Below, in pieces: positions 1 to 5,158 of a stretch of 12,664 bases of DNA. The stretch spans positions 1 to 12,664 of the forward strand of contig CAIPFS010000322.1 of the NCBI GenBank assembly GCA_903864375.1, written 5' to 3'. Source of the stretch: an uncultured Verrucomicrobiota bacterium (GTDB taxonomy: Bacteria; Verrucomicrobiota; Verrucomicrobiia; Limisphaerales; UBA9464). Both the position numbers and the translations under genes were made by a program. Numbering within the stretch: the stretch's first letter is position 1; the number at the start of each line of letters is the position of its first letter. The notes under the pieces are model-generated. The model was not told the DNA's origin. It saw nothing but the letters and a program-made list of their open reading frames with translations, and made no database searches.

Positions 1-460
1 CACCCTCAAAGCCGCCTTTGAACTGGCCAGCCGACTGTCACACGAGAGCCGGACGGAATCCCCGCCCCTGGATCATCCCGCAGCGGTTGCGGCACTGCTG
101 CGCGACGATTTTCAGACCTTCGACACTGAACGGCTGATGGTCATCCTGCTGAACACCCGGCGCCGCCTCATCCGTGTGGAGGAGGTTTCGCGGGGACTGC
201 TGGACACGGTCCTGATTCACGCCCGTGAAGTCTTTCGCCCCGCCATCCTGGCCAACGCCCATAGCATCATCCTGGCCCATAATCATCCCGGCGGCGACCC
301 CTCGCCCAGCGACGCGGATATCCGCGTCACTCGCGATCTCATTCGCGCCGGCCAGTTATTGCGGATTGAGCTGCTGGACCACATTATTCTCGGACGGCGC
401 AGTCAGAACCGGACGCAGGATTTTGCCTCACTCCGGGAACTGGGCCATTTCTACGAGTGA
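1..460 (+). CDS. radC: RadC/JAMM-domain protein, 3' part (UPF0758 family)
   Basis: The reading frame is open from base 2 to the TGA at 458-460; the start lies upstream of the window. The 152 visible residues hold the whole MPN/JAB domain. The JAMM metal site is clear: Glu76 in HAREVF, His93-Asn-His95-Pro, then GDPSPSDAD with Ser103 and Asp106. This matches the RadC signature HNHPxGDPxPSxxD. RadC-family proteins were once linked to DNA repair, but their biochemical role is unsettled; the fold is that of a zinc metallo-isopeptidase. The N-terminal helix-hairpin-helix part expected in full-length RadC is beyond the left edge. The gene leads directly into lpxA, so the two are probably co-transcribed. 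The family call is firm; the cellular function is not. Confidence 0.93.
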   Translation, partial: TLKAAFELASRLSHESRTESPPLDHPAAVAALLRDDFQTFDTERLMVILLNTRRRLIRVEEVSRGLLDTVLIHAREVFRPAILANAHSIILAHNHPGGDPSPSDADIRVTRDLIRAGQLLRIELLDHIILGRRSQNRTQDFASLRELGHFYE

Positions 461-479
461 CCTCTGAATTGCTTTCCTT

Positions 480-483
480 GGAG
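480..483 (+). promoter_or_regulatory. Ribosome binding site deciding the lpxA start
   Basis: A GGAG sits 9 bases before the ATG at 493. The competing GTG at 457 overlaps the radC stop as GTGA but has no purine-rich sequence at usable spacing. LpxA proteins normally begin a few residues before the first IHP repeat, which also favours 493. Confidence 0.55.
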
Positions 484-492
484 CCTGAAAAA

Positions 493-1308
493 ATGGATGA
501 GGGCCGGATCCACCCCTCCGCCGTCATTCACCCGGACGTGCGGCTGGCTTCCGATGTCCGGGTGGGTGCCCATGCTGTCATTGACGGTGACGTTCAGCTG
601 GGAGAGGGCTGCGTGGTGGGTCCGCATGTTCACCTGACGGGGCGGACGATCATTGGTTCCGGGAATCGCTTTCATGCCGGCTGCGTGATTGGAGATGCAC
701 CCCAGGACCTCAAGTACCAGGGCCAGCCGACCGGACTCCGTATTGGTGACGCCAACACCTTTCGGGAACACGTCACCATCCATCGGTCCAATCGAATGGA
801 GGAAGAGACGGTGATCGGAAATGGCAATTATTTCATGGCAGGCTGTCACGTGGGGCATAACTGCCAGTTGGGCAACCAAAACATGGTGGCCGGGGGTGCA
901 CTCCTTGCCGGTCACGTGAACCTGAATCATCAGGCCTTCATCTCCGGGAATTGTCTGATCCACCAGTTTTGCCGGGTGGGACGACTCGCCTTGATGCAAG
1001 GAGGATCGGCCATCAGCAAGGACCTTCCCCCCTTCTGCGTTGCCCGGGGTGACAATGGGATTTCCGGACTGAACACCATCGGCTTGAGACGCGCCGGGAT
1101 TTCCTCTGCCGACCGGCTGATTTTGCGCCGTTGCTATCACCTGTTATTCCGGTCCGGCGAGCGGCTTCGGGTTGCCGCACATCAGATGCTCGAACAATTT
1201 CCCGGTCATCCCCTCGTGGTGGAATGGGCCGAATTCGCTCTCTCCACCCGCCGGGGGCTTTGCTCCGACCGAAGCCGGGCTTCGCTCGGAAATGAAGCGG
1301 AGGCATGA
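493..1308 (+). CDS. lpxA: UDP-N-acetylglucosamine O-acyltransferase (LpxA)
   Basis: This cytoplasmic trimeric enzyme transfers a 3-hydroxyacyl chain from acyl-ACP to UDP-GlcNAc, the first step of lipid A synthesis. From the ATG at 493 it has 271 residues (E. coli LpxA has 262). Residues 5-170 are hexapeptide repeats forming a left-handed beta helix. Diagnostic stretches are QDLKYQG at 71-77, IGDANTFREHVTIHR at 84-98 and IHQF at 156-159. His122 aligns with catalytic His125 of E. coli; His119, His141, His157-Gln158 and an Arg at about 199-200 match other active-site residues. The residue after the catalytic His is Asn, where E. coli has Asp126. Gly170 aligns with the E. coli Gly173 acyl-chain ruler. 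The helical C-terminal domain follows from about 190. It lies between radC and a phosphoesterase, away from lpxD/fabZ/lpxB. An alternative GTG start at 457 would add 12 residues. Confidence 0.93.
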   Translation: MDEGRIHPSAVIHPDVRLASDVRVGAHAVIDGDVQLGEGCVVGPHVHLTGRTIIGSGNRFHAGCVIGDAPQDLKYQGQPTGLRIGDANTFREHVTIHRSNRMEEETVIGNGNYFMAGCHVGHNCQLGNQNMVAGGALLAGHVNLNHQAFISGNCLIHQFCRVGRLALMQGGSAISKDLPPFCVARGDNGISGLNTIGLRRAGISSADRLILRRCYHLLFRSGERLRVAAHQMLEQFPGHPLVVEWAEFALSTRRGLCSDRSRASLGNEAEA

Positions 1309-2096
1309 CGTCCGCTCGTTCCAATGATTCCCAGTCAGACGCTGCCGCGGGCGGGTTCCAGCCCCTTGCCATTGCCGGCGGTGCCGTTCTGGATCCCCGC
1401 CGGGCCATCTGGGTGCCTTCGGAACGGGTCCTGGCGGTCGCCGATCTTCACCTCGGATATGCCTGGACCCAGCGCCGGCGTGGACTTTTGCTGCCCGTCG
1501 AAAAAGCGGAGGACACCTCGATCCGTATCCAGGCACTCGTCCGGGACTATCAGCCACGCCAATTACTGGTCCTGGGTGATATCGTTCACCAGGTGGCCGA
1601 GGTTCCGATGCTCGAATCGCAGCTCTCCGACCTCTGCCGACAATGGAACCGCGACTGTGAACTGGTGTTTTGCCGGGGCAACCACGATCGCAAACTGGAA
1701 CAGTGGATTGCGGCAAACGCCCTGCCGGTCCGGTTGGTGGACGAATGGCAGACGGGGAACTGGCGCTGGCTGCACGGCGATCAAGCGGACCCGTCGGTCA
1801 ACCTCCGCCTGGAGGCCGTCCCGTCGACCGTGGTCATGGGCCACGAACACCCGAGCATCCGCCTCCACGATGGCACGACCACTTCGATGAAGGTTCCGTG
1901 CTTTCTGGTTGGTGAAGGCTTGATCGTTCTGCCGGCATTTTCCGATTGGGCGGCCGGGAGCACGGTGGGGCAACGGCCGTTCTTGGGAAGTCGGGCCCAG
2001 GCCGCCACCTTCCATTCGGTGTACGCCTGCATGGGGCACCGGCTCCTGGAAATGCCATGGAGGGCTGCCCTGAGGGCCAGTCAATCGCCCCGTTAG
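1305..2096 (+). CDS. Metallophosphoesterase, COG1407/PdeM-like
   Basis: A 263-residue calcineurin-like phosphoesterase with the full metal-binding set: DLHLG (Asp47, His49), GD at 91-92, GNHD at 125-128, HGD at 157-159 and GHEHP at 179-183. The short domain, the DLHLG start and the GHEHP ending fit the COG1407 ICC-like family, which includes the ligase-associated PdeM. The usual PdeM neighbours (ATP-dependent ligase, Lhr-type helicase, exonuclease) are absent here, so I give no gene symbol. Family members hydrolyse phosphodiesters with two divalent metals; the substrate here is unknown. The ATG overlaps the lpxA stop (ATGA). A GGAGG at 1299-1303 is unusually close to the ATG, but no better in-frame start exists before the first motif. 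No signal peptide is seen, so it is probably cytoplasmic. Confidence 0.88.
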   Translation: MTSARSNDSQSDAAAGGFQPLAIAGGAVLDPRRAIWVPSERVLAVADLHLGYAWTQRRRGLLLPVEKAEDTSIRIQALVRDYQPRQLLVLGDIVHQVAEVPMLESQLSDLCRQWNRDCELVFCRGNHDRKLEQWIAANALPVRLVDEWQTGNWRWLHGDQADPSVNLRLEAVPSTVVMGHEHPSIRLHDGTTTSMKVPCFLVGEGLIVLPAFSDWAAGSTVGQRPFLGSRAQAATFHSVYACMGHRLLEMPWRAALRASQSPR

Positions 2097-2110
2097 CCAG
2101 AAGGCTCGAG

Positions 2111-2548
2111 TCAGGGAGCCGGCGGACTTCCCACCGCGGCTTCATTCGTGCCCTTACCCCAAAAGTTCGTGATCGAGGGCCGACGCTTGAAGGCCTCGGC
2201 CATCAAGGCTTCAAACCGCTGTTTCTCATCTGGAGAAAGTTCTTCGATGGTTCGTTGATAGACCAGTTGGGCTTCTGCCCGGGCCACCGGGGCAATGGGC
2301 TCCCAGAGTTTCCGCAGGTGCCGCTGGCTCTCACGGAGAAGACCCTCAATGCGACTCTGTTTCGCCTCGGAAAGGTTCATTCCACGGGTCGTCCGCCGCA
2401 GCAGGTCCAGCTGCTGCCACGGGCCGGTACCCACGACCGCCGGACGGGCCATTCGAGCCTGGACCACCGTCCGAAAGACGATGATTCCAGTGGCCACTCC
2501 GGTGAGATAAAGCAGCGTGGCAGCCATCAGGAGGCGGAAAGGTTTCAC
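2111..2548 (-). CDS. One-helix periplasmic Spy/CnrX-like protein
   Basis: A 145-residue protein from the GTG at 2548. Residues about 6-26 form one hydrophobic helix near the N terminus, followed by a mostly helical domain (about 45-122). A pattern of MNLSEAKQSRIEGLL then ELSPDEKQRFEALM resembles the LTxxQ-type helices of Spy/CpxP and of periplasmic heavy-metal sensors such as CnrX. It probably sits in the inner membrane with its helical domain in the periplasm. It overlaps the anti-sigma candidate as GTGA, so the two are probably translationally coupled and may interact. Only one His (His78) is present, so metal binding as in CnrX is not supported. The Pro-rich end is PPAP. Family membership is inferred from helix pattern and position only. 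Confidence 0.6.
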   Translation of the reverse strand: MKPFRLLMAATLLYLTGVATGIIVFRTVVQARMARPAVVGTGPWQQLDLLRRTTRGMNLSEAKQSRIEGLLRESQRHLRKLWEPIAPVARAEAQLVYQRTIEELSPDEKQRFEALMAEAFKRRPSITNFWGKGTNEAAVGSPPAP

Positions 2549-2877
2549 CAATTCTCTCCTCCCAAACCCTCGGTGAAACCGGTGGCCGTATCCGACGGGA
2601 TCAGGGAGATATCTGAATCCTCGGTTTCCAACGGCAACAGGGCGGCACTACCCAATGTCAGCAGCAAGGCCACCGCCGCTCCCGACCACGCAGCGCGCTG
2701 GAAGGTTCGAGTCCAAACCGTCCAGATATCCTCGGGGATTCGCAACGGGCCGATCTGCCTCTTCAGCTTCAGGGCCTGAATCCGGGCCATCACCTGCTTC
2801 TCAAAGCCGCCCGGCACCGAATCCGACGGGGCTTGGGCCCGGGCGGCGTTCATCAGTCTGGTTGACAAATCATTCAT
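2545..2877 (-). CDS. Probable membrane anti-sigma factor (single helix, no zinc motif)
   Basis: A 110-residue protein. Residues 1-60 are polar and helical, residues about 62-83 form one hydrophobic transmembrane helix (WSGAAVALLLTLGSAALLPL), and about 27 acidic residues follow. This cytoplasmic domain, helix and short periplasmic tail match the design of small anti-sigma factors such as CnrY. There is no HxxxCxxC zinc anti-sigma motif. The main argument is position: it lies 42 bases after the ECF sigma gene and overlaps the next, Spy/CnrX-like gene by four bases. Inferred role: it holds the sigma factor at the membrane until a periplasmic signal releases it. No sequence signature proves this. 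No strong ribosome binding site precedes the ATG. Confidence 0.62.
   Translation of the reverse strand: MNDLSTRLMNAARAQAPSDSVPGGFEKQVMARIQALKLKRQIGPLRIPEDIWTVWTRTFQRAAWSGAAVALLLTLGSAALLPLETEDSDISLIPSDTATGFTEGLGGENW
2557..2562 (-). promoter_or_regulatory. Strong Shine-Dalgarno for the GTG at 2548
   Basis: On the minus strand GGAGGA lies 8 bases before the GTG at 2548 and 5 before an in-frame TTG at 2551. The GTG has the better spacing and forms a GTGA overlap with the upstream stop, so it is preferred. Confidence 0.6.
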
Positions 2878-2919
2878 GGCATTCGTCCGTTCTCGCGGAA
2901 GTCCCGTTCGTCCAAAAGG

Positions 2920-3585
2920 TCATAAATATCGTTCCTTTCCGAGTCGCTCAACGATTCGCTTCATCTCCAATCGGGCGCGGAACGCCCTCACCTTGACCAC
3001 CGGCACCGTCCAACCGGTCAACGCCGCGATCTCCTTGACCGACTTGTCCTCCAACTCCAGCAGGGTGATCACCAACCGGCTCGCAGGCGAGAGTTGGTCG
3101 AGAACCCGGGCCACCAAGGCTCGTGCTGCATCTGCCTGCCCATCCATACGAGGATCCGGGTGAGCCTGTTGTTCCATCCAATCGAGCTCGTCCCGGGAGA
3201 GTTCGGTCGCTGTCGTCTCACGGGAGCGCTGATGTTGCCGCAGAAAATCGTAGCAAATCCGGGTCCCCAACCGCATGAGCCAATGCTCAAACGGGGCATC
3301 GCCCCGCCAGGTTTCCAGGCGCACGAATGCTTTCATGAGGATTTCCTGGACGATATCCTCCACCTCATCCTCCCGCCGGGCATACCGCCGGGCCATGGAA
3401 AAGAGGCGGGGCTGATAACGACGAATGAGTTCCTCAAAACGGTCTGTTTCCCCGCACCGGACGGTGTTGACCAGTTCGGTGTCGGAGGGAACGACAGAAG
3501 GTTCCGGAATCAACGTCACGAGGATAACACCGACTCGTTTCCCAGGCCAGGTGGATGCATCCCGGTGGTGTAACGCGGCCGCCAT
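2920..3585 (-). CDS. ECF-type RNA polymerase sigma factor
   Basis: A 221-residue alternative sigma factor with region 2 and region 4 only, the ECF architecture. Region 2 is at about 50-120: FEELIRRYQPRLFSMARRYA, then EDIVQEILMKAF (the core-binding and -10 recognition part). Region 4 is at about 157-212, with LDQLSPASRLV and the helix-turn-helix KSVKEIAALTGWTVPVVKVR. The first 22 residues look unlike the family, and a GTG at 3519 (giving 199 residues starting MTLIPEP) is an attractive alternative start; neither has a clear ribosome binding site. The following gene is a one-helix anti-sigma candidate, then a Spy/CnrX-like protein, so the factor likely responds to the envelope. A candidate target promoter lies at 4055-4080, before the secreted protein upstream. 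Confidence 0.92.
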   Translation of the reverse strand: MAAALHHRDASTWPGKRVGVILVTLIPEPSVVPSDTELVNTVRCGETDRFEELIRRYQPRLFSMARRYARREDEVEDIVQEILMKAFVRLETWRGDAPFEHWLMRLGTRICYDFLRQHQRSRETTATELSRDELDWMEQQAHPDPRMDGQADAARALVARVLDQLSPASRLVITLLELEDKSVKEIAALTGWTVPVVKVRAFRARLEMKRIVERLGKERYL

Positions 3586-3678
3586 CCATCCAGACAGCGA
3601 CCGCGCCCCCTGAACAGCGAAACCGCAACGTGGCTGCGGAATCGCTGAATCGCTTCACCTGACGACATGGGTCGCAGG

Positions 3679-4002
3679 TCAGCCCTCCCTGGCGTGATGC
3701 CGTTGTTTCTGAGCCCGATCTGCATTCCATTTTTCGAGGCGGGCCAGTTGCCGTTGCTCCCGGTGGTTCAGCGAACCGGAAGATTGTTTTGATTGGAGGG
3801 CCGCGAGACGCGCCTCCCGCTTTGCCACGCGCTGCTGCTGATGTCCCTTCTGCGAACCAGCACTGGCGTGGGCGCCGTGTCCTCGCTCATTCCCTGATTC
3901 TGAACCGTCGCCGGAAGGCGTACCCGCTTGTTGTCCGGCCATCACAGGAAGGGTGGCCGCCAAACCCAATGCCCATCCCGCCAAAATCCATTTTTTCATC
4001 AT
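3679..4002 (-). CDS. Small secreted basic, His-containing protein
   Basis: I do not recognise the family. From the ATG at 4002 it has 107 residues. A clear Sec signal peptide begins MMKKWILAGW and runs to about VMA at 20-22. The mature part opens with a Gly/Ser/His-rich stretch (about 24-56, with His42, 45 and 54) and ends in a highly charged helix (about 57-107) rich in Gln, Arg and Lys, with His102-103. A GGAG 8 bases upstream favours 4002 over an ATG at 4020. It is the first gene of the minus-strand run leading into the sigma factor, about 93 bases away, and a candidate ECF promoter precedes it. It could be a regulon member acting in the periplasm; any metal or nucleic-acid binding is a guess from composition. 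Confidence 0.7.
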   Translation of the reverse strand: MMKKWILAGWALGLAATLPVMAGQQAGTPSGDGSESGNERGHGAHASAGSQKGHQQQRVAKREARLAALQSKQSSGSLNHREQRQLARLEKWNADRAQKQRHHAREG

Positions 4003-4010
4003 GCCTTGTT

Positions 4011-4014
4011 CTCC
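4011..4014 (-). promoter_or_regulatory. Ribosome binding site of the small secreted protein
   Basis: GGAG on the minus strand lies 8 bases before the ATG at 4002. It falls inside the reading frame that would begin at 4020, and so argues for the shorter form that starts right at the signal peptide. Confidence 0.5.
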
Positions 4015-4054
4015 ATTCATGACCGTTTTGCTTCAACCCGGTCTTGTCCCAGCA

Positions 4055-4080
4055 GACGAAATGGTCGTGTGAAAGGTTAC
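4055..4080 (-). promoter_or_regulatory. Candidate ECF-sigma promoter
   Basis: On the minus strand GTAACC (4080-4075) is followed after 16 bases by CGTC (4058-4055). This matches the general ECF pattern of an AAC-containing -35 and a CGTC-type -10 at 16-17 bases. Transcription would start near 4047, leaving about 45 bases before the ATG at 4002. It sits directly ahead of the run that contains the sigma factor, so autoregulation is plausible. The call is by eye against a degenerate consensus. Confidence 0.42.
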
Positions 4081-4085
4081 GGGGC

Positions 4086-4113
4086 TTGTTGTAGCCCGGG
4101 TCTCGACTAAATT
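4086..4113 (+). promoter_or_regulatory. Possible housekeeping promoter of the TPR gene, maybe leaderless
   Basis: TTGTTG at 4086-4091 and TAAATT at 4108-4113 are 16 bases apart. The -10 ends only six bases before the ATG at 4120, so transcription would start at or near the start codon. This fits the lack of any Shine-Dalgarno. A small inverted repeat (GGGCT, 6-base loop, AGCCC; 4082-4097) overlaps the -35 and might be an operator. Weak evidence. Confidence 0.3.
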
Positions 4114-4119
4114 GATTGG

Positions 4120-5112
4120 ATGATCACTCTCGTGGCCGCTGGACTGGGCGGCCTGCTCCTGATGGAACCGCTCGCGCCCGCAGCCGCGACGGTTTCAACC
4201 CCTGCAGGACCGACCGTCGGGGTGACGAACGATGTGGTGGAACGCGAATTCCAGGCACTGCTGGCCCGGGACGATGCCGCCCAAACCGCTGCCGCCGATC
4301 TGATTGCTTCAGAGGAGGCGGGCAAGGGCTCTCTGGCGGCTCCCTTCCGGGTCACGCTGCGGGCACGGCTCGACCAGAAATTTCAGCCGGTCCGGGATGC
4401 GTATATTGATTTTCTTCTTCAGCACCCTGACCACGCCCGCGCCCATCTCGCCTACGGCAGTTTCCTGGCCGATCTGGGCGATGATTCGGAAGCCCTCCTT
4501 CACGATGAAAAGGCCCGCGATCTGGACCCCGGAAACCCTGCGGTCTGGAATAATCTGGGGGGGCTTTACGCACGCCTGGGCCGGATTCCCCAGGCGCTCT
4601 CCAGCTACGAGGAAGCCGTCCGGTTGAATGCATCGGAGGCGGCGTATCCGCACAGCCTGGGAACACTGATCTGCCTGTTTCCTCGCGAGGCATCCGCCCA
4701 TTATCACTGTGACGACACCCAGGTCCTGTCGAATGCGGTCATTCAGTATCAAACAGCGGTTCGACTGGCCCCGGAAAACTTTGAGTACGCGCAGGACCTG
4801 GCGGAGACTTTTTATGGCCAGCGTCTGCCAAAGCCGGAAAGTGAGGAAGCCCGGCAGGCCCTGGGGAAACAGGCCCTGGAGGCATGGAACCAGGCGCTGA
4901 AACGGGCGACCCTCAACATCCAGCAGGAGGGGGTTTACTTGCACATGGCCCGATGGCACCTACGGTTAAAGTCCGAAAAATTGGCCATCGACTGCCTTCA
5001 ACGGGTGACCAACAGTGCGCTTCTGGACTTAAAGCGGGAACTTCAAGCTCAAATCAAACCATCCGGGACCGAAAACACCCCCGCTTCGCTCCCTTCCCCG
5101 CCTGCACAGTAG
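4120..5112 (+). CDS. Exported or membrane-anchored TPR protein
   Basis: A 330-residue protein. Residues 1-24 are hydrophobic and end in APAAA, like a signal peptide or anchor, but lack the usual positively charged start. Tetratricopeptide units are clear at about 106-139 (ARAHLAYGSFLADLGDDSEA) and 140-173 (AVWNNLGGLYARLGRIPQAL), each with the family's Leu/Gly/Tyr/Ala/Pro pattern. More divergent units lie at about 205-235 and 270-300. The end is Pro/Ser-rich. TPRs are protein-binding scaffolds; the partner is unknown. The start is fixed upstream by an in-frame TAA at 4108, and no ribosome binding site is visible. It is divergent from the secreted protein and 46 bases ahead of the SNF2 gene, possibly in one transcript with it. 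Confidence 0.8.
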   Translation: MITLVAAGLGGLLLMEPLAPAAATVSTPAGPTVGVTNDVVEREFQALLARDDAAQTAAADLIASEEAGKGSLAAPFRVTLRARLDQKFQPVRDAYIDFLLQHPDHARAHLAYGSFLADLGDDSEALLHDEKARDLDPGNPAVWNNLGGLYARLGRIPQALSSYEEAVRLNASEAAYPHSLGTLICLFPREASAHYHCDDTQVLSNAVIQYQTAVRLAPENFEYAQDLAETFYGQRLPKPESEEARQALGKQALEAWNQALKRATLNIQQEGVYLHMARWHLRLKSEKLAIDCLQRVTNSALLDLKRELQAQIKPSGTENTPASLPSPPAQ

Positions 5113-5158
5113 CATCGGAATCTCATCGCCGCTTTAGAAACCATTTCCGCCGGAATTC

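Noticed and set aside
2103..2120. Hairpin GGCTC / GAGCC between the converging phosphoesterase and Spy-like genes
   Set aside because: The stem is only 5 bp with an 8-base loop, overlaps the stop codon at 2111 and has no T-tract, so I do not call a terminator.
2111..2548. Calling the Spy/CnrX-like protein a metal sensor
   Set aside because: It has one His and no Cys, so the CnrX metal site cannot be recognised; only the helix pattern and gene position support the relation.
1946..2779. A 277-codon plus-strand frame
   Set aside because: It runs antisense across the Spy/CnrX-like and anti-sigma genes and over the end of the phosphoesterase. Its product is low-complexity with no domain, while the minus-strand frames have membrane helices, a good ribosome binding site and a GTGA junction.
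3623..3653. Short hairpin CCGCA/TGCGG and tandem GAATCGC copies between the secreted protein and sigma genes
   Set aside because: A 5-bp stem without a T-run and two 7-base repeats are within chance expectation in GC-rich DNA.
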